Of a stretch of DNA of 64,000 nt, positions 25,850 to 40,400 are shown one piece after another. Below the pieces are notes generated by a model. The model worked only from the letters and a program-made list of their open reading frames with translations, was not told the DNA's origin and did not search any database. Where the stretch lies: assembly GCA_900708905.1 (NCBI GenBank), contig CAADRB010000003.1, positions 1,455,397-1,519,396 on the forward strand. The letters are read 5' to 3'. This DNA comes from Hymenolepis diminuta (lineage: Eukaryota > Platyhelminthes > Cestoda > Cyclophyllidea > Hymenolepididae). Numbering within the stretch: the first letter of the stretch is position 1; every line of letters starts with the position of its first letter. Position numbers and translations under genes: made by a program.

Positions 25850-27746
25850 CTGGCGTTTATCAACCACATATTGTGGAGAATTTAAATAATGACGCGCTAC
25901 TTAATTTTATTTATAAACAAGACAATCAATAGTCAGTTTTCGATGTCCCTCCAAAGAGATTCGATAATGTAAAATACCACAAATATAGTACACTTCTCAC
26001 CAATTTATGCGTAACTGTACTATGATGTCACCACCATACTTGTATAATAATTGTTTAAAGGTCGGTACATTCCACCAAGTAGAAAAGGTTTGGCTTTGAC
26101 ATCATATGTAGATGATTCATCTAATAACCACTTGATTTATCCTAAGTTATGAAGTAAATTATAATTTCGCACTACTATGATTCCGCCAATAGGTTTCCGC
26201 AGTTATTCAACAATGTGTGTTCTTCCTATATATGATATTCCAGTCACCACTATTTTAATAAGTTTCTTCTTTTAAAGGAAAAAGGAAAAAAAGAATTTGT
26301 TTTCAATAATATTTATATGCATATATTTCATTTTGGATAATTCACATTGTTTGTAGACCATCCGTACACAAAATGGTTACTTATAAATGCATTTAGGCGA
26401 TATATACACCAGCAACCGGCAACCCTGAAAATAAAAGAAAGAAGATAATGCGTTTCCAGATTTGCTACGTTAGGTAAGAAGTCAATAAACTTCATAGTAC
26501 TACTTGATGCAAGCCAGAGATTCGTATTTGCTTCGGGAAAATATGTCCCAAGCCGACCAATTTTGAACTAAATAAGTAGAGTTAATCGGACCTAAATTGA
26601 AATGTTAAAGGATCTCATGGGGTCTCGACTCTTAGAACTTACAAAAGTATGCCAGATCTATTAATTGAGGTATTTTCCCTGAAATAAAATATAACACCTT
26701 AGCTGAATTGAGGTTATATTGCAAGTAATGGTATCAGTACTAGGTAGAAAAAATGCTACAGGCTCTAGTCCCTCCACTATTATTACGACAGTAATAAAAA
26801 AATTTACCATTTTTAATTGTGGAAAGCAACAGGCAACGAATAATAGAGAGTAACGTCAAGTCACCAAAGAGTCTTACTTCATTTGATATTTTAACTGGAC
26901 TTGTACAATGTGCCAAATGGGCAGTCCACATTCCAAAATTCAAATTTTACGATTCGTTCCCTGGATTGCAGCAAATGTTTGTCCGCGATGTACAGTATTT
27001 ATTGACCGACATTTTTTATTCAAAAAGATTCGGTCTTGCTACTTCATTTCACTTTTTCTCCCAATGGTTGATAAGGTAAATGATCTAACAGGAAATTTCA
27101 CCTCATACAGCTTTAATAATAGCAGAGAAGAAATAGCTAAAAATTTTGCGTTAGCTGAGCTCCATAAGCTGTGTTCATACAAGGTGAAGACTCAAGTCTT
27201 CTTTAACTAAACTATCATAAGATGGAATAAAGACAGTGAGTGGATACTTTTATTATAAGTTAAGTACAAGTTTTGGTTTCAAGACTGAAATCCCCAGTCC
27301 GCCTTTTTATTTGCCTTAGTAATTGTATCCCGTATCCAAATCATGCCTTCGGTACATTTTGAACAGAGGAGGGAAGGCGTGAATCATTGTCGGGAAAAGC
27401 TTTCATAAATCAGTTCGCAATTAATATGCAGAAAAATCATTGTATTTATAATTATGAATGTATTTAATACGCCGTCATTAACACAGAAACAATACAAGTC
27501 AGGGCAAAGATCACTTTCTGAACTTTTCATTCTCGACACAAACTTGCGTAATGTCTAGCTTGAAGAAAGTAAACTTACTGTAACTTTCCAAAAACTTCCA
27601 TTAACAATTAATTTCCTTATGTCTAGGGCAATCATCAACAACATTGGCTTAAACCTTAGTAATAATCGTCGTTTCTCTACCTATTCTTTAATTATCGAAT
27701 TTTAGACCAATAAAAGACCACTCTTTTTCTACACAATCACTGCGTA

Positions 27747-27752
27747 TTTATT
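27747..27752 (-). terminator. Candidate hnRNP L polyadenylation signal
   Basis: TTTATT on the plus strand, AATAAA on the minus strand, about 355 bases beyond the hnRNP L stop. Confidence 0.4.
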
Positions 27753-28105
27753 GGACGAATAAGCACAGGAACATATATAAACCCATACAAACAAACAAAC
27801 AAAAGCACTAACAATACACAACATATGAATGCAATTGGAGGTGACAATGTAAGTGGTTAAAATGGGTGGGGGACGGAGAAAAGGGGTGTAAGTGTAATGA
27901 TTGGAATCCATTGATATGCGAGGATCAATAGGTGTAGATTGGTTACAAACGCTCACTGTTGCGTAGATGGTGAGAGAGTGATGCTGATGTAGAGTAGGAT
28001 TGAGTAGTAGTATATTGACGGCTATTGAAGAATGAAGGATAGTGCAACATTGTTGGGATGTAAAATACCACTACTTAAATAGCACCAGTAGATAGAACTT
28101 ACCAT

Positions 28106-28424
28106 CTAATTAGCGACCTTAGCATCTGAGTTATCAGACACGATTGAGTGGTCGTTGGAAGAGTTGCCGTTTTTATTATTATCTCCACAATTCTGCCATC
28201 CATTCGATGCTGAACCATTATCATTAGATCTAGTGGACAAACAATGCTCGGGAATAACATTAGCGTTGGAGAAAGCCAAGCGTAGAATGTACGGGATGCG
28301 ATCGTGGGTCGAGGGAACAACGGTGTGATTGCAGATTATCAAAGAGTCACATGCTTCCTCCACGGTATTAAATTCGAGCATCCCTGAGGTGTTTCGCTCA
28401 CCCTTTTTGAAGAAGTTCACCGAT
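28106..28424 (-). CDS. HNRNPL: hnRNP L exon 5: end of RRM4 and Asn-rich tail
   Basis: Acceptor TTTTGTAG ends at 28425. Encodes SVNFFKKGERNTSGMLEF, IPYILRLAFSNANV and a ~45-residue Asn/Ser/Asp-rich end, with stop TAG at 28108-28106. A consensus 5' splice site (ATG/GTAAGT) lies six bases past the stop, which could start an intron in the 3' UTR. Confidence 0.92.
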
Positions 28425-31400
28425 CTACAAAATATGCAAAAAGCATTTCATCAATTTACAATGTATACAGCAGGCATCTTGTTTACTGTTGATCCACCTA
28501 ACAATTAAGACAATAAAGTAAACATCTTAGTGCCTATTTTACCCAAAAAATCACTCGCAGAAAATCTGCAAACAAGTTTTTTCATTATACTGATATATAG
28601 TGAAAAATAATAAAACCGTGTGGATATAACCACTCCATTTTATTAATTGCACTAGTTACCAACTCAGGGGAGAGAAAATCCTGTTCAGCTATCCTCTTAA
28701 CTAATACTAAATGAACAGCAAACAGGAAAGACAGTGATAGTTGAGTGAAGAGTTACATTGGAAAATAACAAATGGACGCATGTCAATTATGAAGTTAGCT
28801 GGAAATGATATCTATCGATAGCAAGCTACAGATAAAGGAGATAAGAAATATTGAACCCAAGTGCGGAAGGATTGACAACCAAAAATAATTGATGAGGACC
28901 AATAGGGTATTCTAAAATTTGCCGTTCTTTTGAATTTAACCAAGTATTACCTATTTCTTAAATATTTTAGGTCTCAAATGAGAAGAGAGAAAAGGAGAAT
29001 TCTGCCTGTGAGGCTTGGAATTACCTCATATTCATTGGTGGACTGATATCCTTCGTCATGTTTGCAAAGGCTATCTATCTGTGTTTTTTAAAATTGAGTA
29101 TGCAGCTCCTCAAACGTTAGACAAATATGTATATTTACTTAGGGCAGAATTTATATGATTCCTTGGGTGACAAAGGAGAAAGTAAACACATACCCAGTTA
29201 GTAATTTGTGCAAATAGAACGCGGCAAACACTGTTTTAGTGAGGCTGTGCAAAGGCAGCCACTTTCGGATATTTAGGCAGCTTAGCTGAGCCAAAGGTGC
29301 AAACATTCGCCATAAATTGATAACCAATCGTGGCGATTCATGTCCTCTAAGAAAAGTCAATTCATTTTGGGGCATTAAATGGATAAAAATAATGCGGACA
29401 ATAAAATACAATAAAGGAACTAATAAAATTTCAGACAGACAGTCTGTCCTATGAAGGGACACATACCTTAGATATAGCGGTATATTTGAAATTAATGTTA
29501 AGTTAGTCGTGTCTACCATAACGAAGATAATCTAGTGAAATTGAAGAAGTTTACCTCTTATAGCCCCGATTGCGCAGCATTAGCGTATATAAATAGTAGC
29601 TCAAAAGTCAATAAAGGGCATTTGCGTCGTAGTATATACCTCTCAAGTCAAAGGTCAAGCTCGAAGTCAATAATCAGTGAACAGCATTTATAAGATTCAG
29701 CCATATAAATGACCGGAAGCTGTGTTCGAAATTAGAATCGCTAAATTAGTGCCAATTTTAGCACACATTTGGGGAAGCTAAGCACGGCTAACGAATTGGA
29801 GTGAAAAAATCAATCACTAAACACACAAATAAATTGTGTTTCATGTTACAGGCATTTAGAATTTATTACATACGAATAAACACTTAGGCAAAAAAGTATA
29901 CCTATAGTAGTAAATACAAGGACGAACAAATTGATTCAAAGAGAAGTCACTTTAGGAAGGATCTTTGTTTACCATTTTTGGCCAGAAAAATTCGCCACAA
30001 TGTGTTTGTTCTCCTCTACCTTCTACCTATCGGACATACTCTCTCTCTCTCGCATTTTACTCCTGGCCAACTTTGTAAATAAGCAATACACCGAGCCATT
30101 TTATAAAACAGAATGATCGGAAATAATTCTATAAAGATCTCCAGACTTTCAAATGTTCTAGAAGATATCGAGTTATCGAAATACTATGAAGCTCGGAAAC
30201 CAGTCATTTAAATGGAAAGACGATAATGGATCATAGCAAGATACATGCACAGATTGATGTAAAAACGGCTAAGAACTGTCATGTAAAGCTCAAGACCACG
30301 TATATCATACGTTGGAGTCCCGTGGCTATTCTTGCCTACAAGTTGAATTGGAGTAGGACATGATGTAGCTAAGTTATCATTTTGAGCAGTTTTACACTTG
30401 GGACGAACGCGTACGAGTATCAATTTTCGCTAATATTGCTCCAGAGAATTCTTACTTCAGTGTGGTAAAAAAGGTTAATACTTGGACGTATCTATTCATT
30501 TTACATTTAATTCTTATTTCAGACAATCAATTCACCCAAATTGAATATTACATAGTATTTACATGCACGCGTTCAGAAAATAACAGAAATAGAGTCAAAA
30601 GCAAACGCTTATGGAAAGCCGCATTAAGTTATACACTTCAGTGATGTACGGACATTGGCAATTGCGATACTAGGTGAGAAAGGATTTCTCACTGACCAAA
30701 ACCCATTGATCGAACATATCAACAAAACTGGTTATCTGTTCAAAATGCTGATAACACGCAAATGTCCCATCAGAGAGGCCTCTCTCTCCCAATACGCGTA
30801 CAGGAGAACTTTCATTTATCTTCTTTCTAAACGCCTTTTCATTTTGTCCATTATTTAGTTCTTACTTCCCAGACGTAAACAGACATCTACTTGTGGCCTG
30901 CATAAAGCGGTAGGATCAAGAAAACTTCCTAAATCTTAACATCTGCAGACTTTCCTAGGACTTAGAACGCCGACGAATGGCTTCAAACTTCGGTTAGCTG
31001 CTGAAAGCTACAACTAAATCAAATGTTAATGCCTTCTTATTGCTGAATTCTTGTTAAGAGATGCCATAGCCAGATCAACAAAAAATAGTAACTAAATCTC
31101 ATTCCCCCAAGTTCTACTGAGGTTAATGGCGCTGCACATGAAGGTCTACAAACAAAAAGTAAGTCTGAGATATAATGAATGCCAGACAATGACCTACAAG
31201 GCCTTGATGATGAAAAACACCCAGTGTGATCTTTATGGTGCTTAGATTAGCATAACAAGGGGAGGAGATTGGAATTTTGTCGCCATTAGTTACGTATATA
31301 TTGCAAAAAATTTGCATAATCAAATGGTAAAATGCGTACAAGTTTGGGAGGAGAGGCCCAAAAGTATTATGATTGGTTAGAATTTAGAATTTTGTTGTCG

Positions 31401-34400
31401 TATTTTATGAGCAACCATTAGCGGGGAAGAAAATAGCAGATTTTATCATGAAACTGTAATTTAAAAACGAGCATTATTAAATTTATTCTGCAAAATACAA
31501 AAGACTCTGTAAAATTCAAACAATAGAACTTGAAGCTAAGGAGAAAAATTCCAAATATTTATATTTAATTACTATCGAATTAACTCAAGGAATCCTTTTC
31601 AGATGTATGGGGAAAGCTACTTTGTACGTTGCTCGATCATTGGATAAGCAATAGCCAAAATAACCACCGAATAAAAAGAACCCTCGAGAAGAGGTTATAT
31701 AAGCACTAACGGAAGTTAAGCTATCGTTCATCCGAGCTTCTGTGAATTTCATTGCAGACAAGATAGAAAGAAAGGGAATATGACGTGGACACATATTAGG
31801 AGATGTCCGTCTTGTAGCTAGTAAACTAAGCAAAAGAGTTGAGCAAATCAGAGTAAGGCTCAAAATGTGGTAAGCAGATAAGTGAAGTACATCGATAGGC
31901 ACTACAATAGGTATGCTCCAATGGCACTACAAGTATTTTCAGTTAAGCTCAAAATTAACTCAGTCACTAAGAAGAAAGGAATATGAACCTCTAATTATGG
32001 TGTGACTCTTCAACCATTTACTCTAAAAGTCAAGATCAGTTTGAAAAAGAGATACGAAATCTCAAGGTCTCTAAATTTTACAACTCTACTTCTCGCTTTC
32101 TCTTAATAGCCAAATTCTGTGCAATGTAATTCACGATCCAATTATTCTTTCGAAACTAGCCATAAATGAAAAAGTACTTGGTAACTTGAGTTCTTTTGGA
32201 AGATGAATGAAGGAAAATTGTACTTAATAAAAATTCGAAATGCAGAAGCAAATAAACGACAGCGCCGAGAACTTTTGATACAGTGACCTTTACGCTATCA
32301 GATCTACCCCCTCCCCCCCTATTTTCATTGCCACGACCTTACAGTGACCCAATGCATCAAGAGTTCAGATTGCTAGAAGACTTTACAGCTGGGGTCAAAT
32401 GAATTTCCATCAAATACGTGAGATATCAATTGATGAGCTAATTATCACAACATTGGGATTCGGCCCGGTGGTTAAAGCTTCCCCCCCCCCCTTCTAGGAA
32501 ATCCAGTTGTTCACCATCTGAAGAAAGCTTGTTCATAAATAGGTAATACCCTTTGTTCAATAGATAGATAAGAAACCATATGAAGTCGTGTGATCCAATT
32601 CGTTCAAAAGATGACGAAAAGATAAGAAACTTTAAATTTGGAAAACAAAGCACAAAGCGATCCTACGGAACTGAACTATTTTTCCTCTTCCTGCAATGAC
32701 TAGATGTTTGCTCGTGATCAAAAGCTATAAAATGGTGAGGATAAAGGTAAAGGTGAGGATAATATAAGCCTCATCAAACTTTAAATTTAGAAAGCAGATT
32801 GCTTGATTATTTCGGAATTGGAATGAAGCAGAGTTTCCTGACTTTCAGACACTTCCACTTTCTTTTCCTACGTGAGTAAAAGCTACAAAAATCTATTTCC
32901 CGTGAGAAATGAATAAATTTAAAAATTTCAATTTGTCCTTTTTTGATGTTAAAGTACTACTTGCCTTTCAAATCGCTCTCCCAAAAATGGCTAAACAGCT
33001 ATAAAGTGAATGACAATAGATATTGGAGCCTATCAAAACGGCGAAATTGTGGCATTTTTATACGAACGCCAACATTTTCCACTACAGACATTTTTGATCG
33101 GCTTGGGTGATTCATTGAAAATTGTTTACTTGTACTTTTAAACGGTCAGGACTAACATCTTTGACTCGTGAGTGGTGATGGAAGTGGAAATCAACTTAGA
33201 CACCTGTCGAACACTTGTGATACGAAGAAAGAAGGGAAGCATGACATGGCAACAACTGTTGTTAAAATTTCTTTTTCGGAAAAAAAATCATTTTGGGAAG
33301 GCCAGATTTCAATTTTTATATTGTTAGCCAGACACAGCTAGACTTGACCGGTATTTGCCACCGAACAACTGTACGTACTCCACTGACTTAATGCACAAAA
33401 ATAAGCCAAAAAATTAATTCACGACGGTTAAAGGAGAGACAACGATTACCAAATGATGGCCCTAGATTGATTATTTAACATTTCGTAAAAAGTACACCGC
33501 CAGTCTACCGACAGAGTAAACGAGTACTCAATATCTGTGCAGACTGGGTGACTGGAATGATCAATCGCAGTTCTGCAACTCTAAAGGTGAGAGTGACATC
33601 ATCGCTCTCAATGCTTAATTCCAATGGAACGCGCTCAGATAGCCCAATTCATAGAGGTCTTTACGATAAAAGGCACAAAAATAAAATGAAAATTTTTCAT
33701 TGGGGCGAAAAGCGAAAGCTATTATCAATTAATAGACCACCAAAATTCTGCAAAAAACACCGTGGGTCCACCAACACAGTAAACTACTACTCAAGATCCA
33801 TCTTACTGAAATCACTAAGCCCATCGTATTCCAACTAATATATATGTAAATCCGAATATGGGTGGTATTATTATCCAATGTTTTTAAATTGGTAAAATTA
33901 GATGTGCGCTTTGCTATCAGACAAATGTAAACTGGTTTGTGAAATGTCTGATTTTGAAAATGCTGACAATAAATGCCCTAGCTGTTGAGAAACAATATCT
34001 GTAACTCCATTATAGCTGAATGGACTACTTCCAGATGATTTAATTATGAATGCCTTATAGATAGAGCGACGCCAATTGCAACTTGGACCACGCAGAAATA
34101 GTTGATTTCAGAACCAAACTTCGTAGTCCGCTTCTTTTTAATCGGTAAATGCAATATTGAAAGCCGTACATCTTTTGTCCAAACCGTAATCTTGGTACGA
34201 GCTCTTAACGAACTTAATAAAAGAACCGCAGCTCCAACAAACAGCTACGTACATAGAGATTTATATGAGAACCGAAAAATTCACTCGCATTCCATTCATC
34301 CGATCATAATGGAATCTCCTTTAGAGTTCACCGATGATGCAATACGATCATATTCCGTACTGCGCAAGTACTTTAGTCGGCAGAAAATAAATTATGAAGG

Positions 34401-37400
34401 ATTTTTTTACGCATTAGATTTAAATACAAACGTTCCCTACCAAATCTAACTGTAGACCTTTTTCAAATAAAACCAGTGCATTTTACTACTCTGTTCTCTA
34501 ATCGTACAAAATTATTTAAATTCCAGAAAAAACTCTCATATTACAGGATTGAAACTATTTTCTGTGGAAAATCGATGGAGGCGCCAATTTTTTTCATTTC
34601 CAGACTTAGACGGTTATAAAGTACATTCATAGCATCCCACGGCAATATAAAGCATAAATAACCGGTAGCGTTGGCGTTTAACACAATTACACAAAATTTC
34701 TCTCCTACAAACCGGCGATAAAGTGGCTGCCTGTATGCATATCCTAACAGAAGGCGAAAATACTGACGGGTTACAAGATATCGATCCCCTCCTGCTTTAA
34801 CGGATACATTAAAGTCCATCAACAGGTATAAACTCCAACCATTAAGAGTTATTAAGAAAACACCGAATGAACGTTTTTTTAATACAGACATGAAAATAAC
34901 TTTTCAGCCACCTCCAAACTTTTTTACCTAAGGCTTTTTTCCTTCACTATGAGAGTGAACCATACAACATAGCCTTTCCCAATTTCATACAACCTTCCCA
35001 TCACAAAGAACTTGGTATTATAATTTGAAGATTCCACTATCAGCACAAATCAATGCTATTAAATCATAAAACCATAGCTACAAGGATGAATTTTATGCTT
35101 CTGTAGATGGGAAGCCTAGCATGTGGGTACATAAATCTGCGGAGCGGAGTAGAATTTATTCTGGGAAAGACCCAGATTATGCCGACTATGAAAAAGAGCG
35201 CAAAGATAAAGTATTAGCGAAATAAAAAAAAGAAATTTATTAATTGCACAAGGTGTACAAACAGACTAGAAATTAATTCGAACGAACCAATCGAATTAGC
35301 TACGACTACTGAAAAGTAATTACATCGCAAGTTTTATCATAGTGAGATAGATAAGCCTTTTCAAGCTAAAGTCCATCGAAATTCTTCGAACTTTACTACA
35401 TACAAGATAGAGAATATATCGTGGATACAAGTACTATAAAAGCGTTTATTAGAGAATAAACTGGGTAATGATTAAATTTTATATGCGAGATTGCGTCGGT
35501 GATGCAGGTTTGCTAAGTTAGAGATCACGAGATCTATACCCATCAGTGCACATCCAATGGTGTGAATGGCCTATCGTGCTGATTAATTCAGTTCTATAAG
35601 ACGGATGGTAGAATGCAAGTTTCCCATTGGAAATACTCCGGAATTCCCTCTCCCAAACCAAATCATGACGAATTCAGTGGACTTGGGAATTGTTGTTACT
35701 TACGTCGTCCGTCAATTACCAAAATTAGTGAGTGAAAAGCAGTTCGCGCCAATAAAATTTCCGCGTGGGAATATAGGGACAAGCAATTAAACGAGCAGGG
35801 GGCAAGGAAATGTAAAACACACAAACCTCAAAGAAGTGGAAAGTCCCACAAGTACAAAATAAAGCTATATTACAACTGAATGACATTATGCAGCCACTTC
35901 CGTAATCTAGTCTGCCCAATGAAGAATACTAAGACAACGGGTTTTTACATCCTAAGGGAAGAAGCCTTAACAAAGACTTCATTCTATCTTTTGATTAAGA
36001 AATTGAAACTTAAAAATAGGAGATAAATTAGTTATCAGTTTAACCAGCCACATAGAGGAGAGAAAACTTCATTTTCAGTTAGCAGCACGGAAGAGCAGAA
36101 ATCTACAAATCCAACGCCTGAAAAAGGATTATTTTCCACAAGTGTTTTATGAATTCTGATCAGACATAGAAAAGAGTGCTAACTGAATTTTTATTAATGG
36201 TCTTATTAGTGATAAGTGTATAATTTGAGTAAGAGTCACAATGTATCTAACGTCAATTTATTGAAAAATTGAAATGTTACATGCATGTGATGCACCAACA
36301 CACGGATACTTACCTAACAGTAACAGATGAAAGTGATTCAAGATAAAAATGGTATCCTGAAAGTGTGAACGATATCTAATTGTTTGATTTTCATGGCTAC
36401 TACTGACAAAACATCCGCAAAATGGAACACTGAAAAAGTGAAAGGAATGCTCCTTTCTTAGTATATTTAAAAAGTAATAATTTTGCATACCATGTTTTTA
36501 TTTAGGCAGAAAGTACCAGGGGAAAAACAGAGAGATAACCCTGGTTAGTATGACGCTAATTTAATTAACTACGAACTAACAACTTTTCAACGACTGTCTT
36601 TTATATGCTGTATCGAATTTAGTTGGATCAGAGATAAAAGATAAGACCATATGGCTTAATAATTTCGATCATTTACTACACTAAATCCAATTATAGGCCC
36701 ACATTAAAACAACAGGTTAATAAATGAGTCAAAGATCTTCAGATGGCTCCAGAAATTTTTTACCTCTTAGTGATCAACGTTCACGTCTAACGACAAGTCA
36801 GGGATCATGAGAACAATTTTCGTCTGTCCGCTGGTTTATTATGGCTAAAAAGATGGTAGAATGCGAGTTTATCAAAGTGACCATGGAGTGCATCTCCTCT
36901 TTTCATATTAAGTAGAGTTAGCACCTCCCTTGATGGGCTTGTGAAGCCTTATTTTCATCTGTTAAATCATACTACTAGCAGTATCAATATCAGTAGTACT
37001 ATAATGGTGGTAATAAAAAACTGGAAATCGCGAACCATTGATCCATTGGAATAATGAATGTGAAGAACAAGATCTGGAATTTAAGAGACTAATTAAGTTG
37101 AAAAATGTGTGTCTTTATGCAAATAATCAATCTCCTCGATTGAAGCGATTTAATAAAGCGAAATTACTCCAAAATCAACTACAAGTTAGTCGACGAAATT
37201 TGGATCAATTTAGACCACTCAAAAAAGTGAAAGAGAAATCAAGGGACAAAATTAGCGCAAAATACAAATAAGATATACACTAATTCTCCGTTCAAATTAC
37301 TCTTTCATGCCGACGAAAGCTCGACGTGGGAAAAATGAAAATCAAGAGAAAGCTAATTTTAGGTAAAAGCAGAAACAAAATTAGGCGGAGTCATACCTTC

Positions 37401-40400
37401 CTCTTTTCCCTATCAACAAATAGCCAGAGGGAAGGCAAAGGAAAAGTCATTACCCTGTAAAGCTTAGCTTCTATACACGAGCCACACAAAGAAAAGGACA
37501 GAAATAGTCCTTTACTTCTAAATTGAGAATGTTTACAGATGTATGCCTCGTAGAACCATCAAAAACCTCGTTGAATAATTCATAGTGAATGAAATTAGAT
37601 GTTAAAAATCCACATTCAGAGCAGCTCATCACAAACTCAAATGAAATTACTAGAATCAGAAAAATGGTAGAAAAAAACAGAAAAGAAAAATAGGATCCAC
37701 TGATTTCTTAAGCTGAATGGAAGCCCAGACTTATAAAGAGAAAAAGTTTTAATTTGTATTCAAAATCGGTTCGCAAATTACGAAATACGAAACTTCCTTT
37801 ACGCCAATTAATCCCTGAAAATTAGACAATAGGAGTAATCGATGGTGCACACAAACAGGATACCAGCTGTATATAACAACCTCATGTACTTAAAATTCTG
37901 AAAATAGGAGTGAAACCCTAATCTGGTCAATTAGGGCTATGCTTTACTGTGCTATCAAACCATTTTAAATTGATTTACGAAATGAGAGACTGCGAAAACA
38001 TAAAGCGCTTGAAAACCGACATGGACCAATTTTTTTCAATTGACTCTAAGGCTCGTGGGGGCCTCAAAGTATGAAGAATTACCAATAGCGACTGAAGCTT
38101 TGTTTCAAGATCGAAACACAGTAAATGTAATATTGAAAGGTAAGCTTGCTCTTATCAAAATCATAAATTTGCTTCAATTTTTTGATAAAATGGACCATTA
38201 AAGACACATGCATGAGTGTTTATCTTAACCCTGACAAGAAATAAAAAGATATTCGGCCAAATAAACGGCCATATTATCGAGAGATAGATGAGGAACTAAT
38301 AGGAAACAATTAGAAGCTAGCAAAAAGCAATTGCAACAAGCTGTGCTATATATTGGATGGTACTTTATCCTTGAAACTAAAAAAATTTTCAACTTCAGCC
38401 AAATTTCAATGGAACATAACTGCCAACGTAAATCTCTCACTCTCACGTTATCTACTCTTCCTACGTCTCATATGCGTTAACGGTCATCTGGTCTCTCATA
38501 GGTATACTGCCACAGCTCTCGTACTTTCATAAACAGGACTCATCCTTTGCGAAATTACCGTTATTTTTCTGCAAAACAGACTGCCTGCATCCAATTTGAG
38601 ACGTATTTTCCCTTCTCTTCGATATCTTCTACTAATAAGAACGCTTTAGGACATAATAATCAACCCTTGTTTAAGGACTAAATACCACATTAACTGTTCT
38701 TTTATACTGAGACATCAAACTACGAGGAGGCAATTCAAGTCATATAGGAAGTGATTACAACAAGGTAAGATATATTGAACCTAGATCAACAGACATTGGA
38801 AGCTATGAATGAAAACAGGGACGAAATAAGTCCGGCTTACGGAAAGGCCACCGAAACAGCGAACCTTGAAACCGATTCGATGTTCTGGTCAAATTTTACC
38901 TACCTAACTATTAAATCGAAATAAAAAAGCGGAAGAGCAAAGAAGAGCAAAATATGATACGCAAATAGCGCAGTCTGAAATGAGAATGTGAGGTGAAACG
39001 ATGATGACAGAATGAGAGACGTACGTGGGGACGGGAGCCCCAGCATGGGCAAATACATCTTGCAATTGGGAGGCGGTAACACCAGGAGGTGAGTTCCAGA
39101 AATGCAGCATGCGACAGGGCGGGTAGACACGATTTTTCGCTGCACTGCCGTGGGTGTAGCGATTGTTGCGAGAATTGGTAAAGTCCTTGAAGGAAGGAGT
39201 GCCGTCGAATAGGGTGAAGGGTTGTGTCACTTCGACTATGTGCTGTTGGCGACTCAGTTGACCCTGTGTGAGAGGAATGCAAGATGAGGGTGACAATTGA
39301 AAGAATGAGCATGAATGACCGATTGACTGAGGTGTGATTGTAGATGTTTGAAAGCGTGGGCATTGTCGTGATTATTATTGCTATTACAAATGAGATCTTC
39401 GTTAAGCCAAAATTCTACTATTAGGTGTCTAATGAGAAGACTTAACGCTCTCTTAAATGAAGCAAGAAGGCTCACCTTAGGAGTATCCTCTCGCAGAGCC
39501 ATAGTGTGGAAGAGCTTACCCAGAAGAATGTAACAAGAAATTCCGCGGCCAAAGATATTTAAAGAACGCAGACCCTAATCCTGCATATCATTGAACTATT
39601 TCGTCATTTACAAATACAGAAGATAGTTTCAGTCATTCGATTTGCGACTAAGTTTTGATATAATGGGACAAAAAGACGTGAATCAATAGCCGTTAACCTC
39701 GAATATTAAAGGATTTCGAACACTAGAAAAAGAACTCCCCACCAATCCGTTCCCACATACAATTATCGCGTGATGAGTGAGAATGAATAACATACGCTGC
39801 AATATATCCCCTAAATCGTTCACTCATAAAGTGAGAAACTTTCCAGCTAACTCCGTATTGAAATAGTTATGTGAGTAATTTAACCTGCAAACTTTTAATG
39901 ACCTTACGTTCAGCCATTAACTAAGACCAGTTGGGAGTGTTTTCCAACGCTCATCTTGAGTTGGAGGGTGGCATCATAGAGCCCCATTGTTGAAAAGCTT
40001 GAACTTTGCCAGTCCCCTTATTAGCTAAATATAACCAGTGTGGTTGCTCATTCCATTAATTGGATGTGCACTGATAGGGATTGAACCCATGACCTCTGAC
40101 TTTGCGGATAATCACGTTAATTACTGTGCCGCCAGCGTACACATTTAACTAACATTTCAATTCGCCTATCAATTTAACCCAATTTTCTACTCCGTTTTGT
40201 GTATGATTCATTTCGCGGCCTGTAAGCAGATTACCGATTTTAGCCTATAACGTAATACTTGTGTTTTATTTTGTCCCGAAAATCTGACACAATTTCGGTT
40301 ATTCGATTGTAATGGGATGTTTCTTCATTGCATATCAGGTTCAAGTAGCTATAGAAATGATACTATCGTAGTTACACCTGTTCAGATAAAATAGCCATAG

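Larger units (their letters stand above)
25583..28105. other. Convergent intergenic region / two 3' UTRs
   Basis: Lies between the stops of the plus-strand AMPK gamma gene and the minus-strand hnRNP L gene. Holds a TA microsatellite (25781-25795) and AATAAA signals for both genes. No gene recognised. Confidence 0.75.
28425..39024 (-). other. hnRNP L intron 4 (10.6 kb)
   Basis: Largest intron in the window. Contains a degenerate tandem repeat (about 32580-33120), SINE-like copies (35493-35665, 36790-36905) and some unrecognised medium-length open frames (33548-33838 plus, 34102-34449 plus, 34541-34891 minus). No nested gene can be supported. Confidence 0.75.

Noticed and set aside
29151..29519. 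122-residue minus-strand open frame in hnRNP L intron 4
   Set aside because: Composition typical of AT-rich random frames; no family signature and no splice or codon support.
38911..39363. 150-residue minus-strand frame overlapping hnRNP L exon 4
   Set aside because: Wrong frame; the neighbouring frame contains the RRM4 homology and correct splice phases.
40078..40137. Possible tRNA gene on the minus strand
   Set aside because: A- and B-box-like motifs are present, but no complete cloverleaf is apparent, and the same arrangement with a common 3' body recurs elsewhere, so it is called a SINE.
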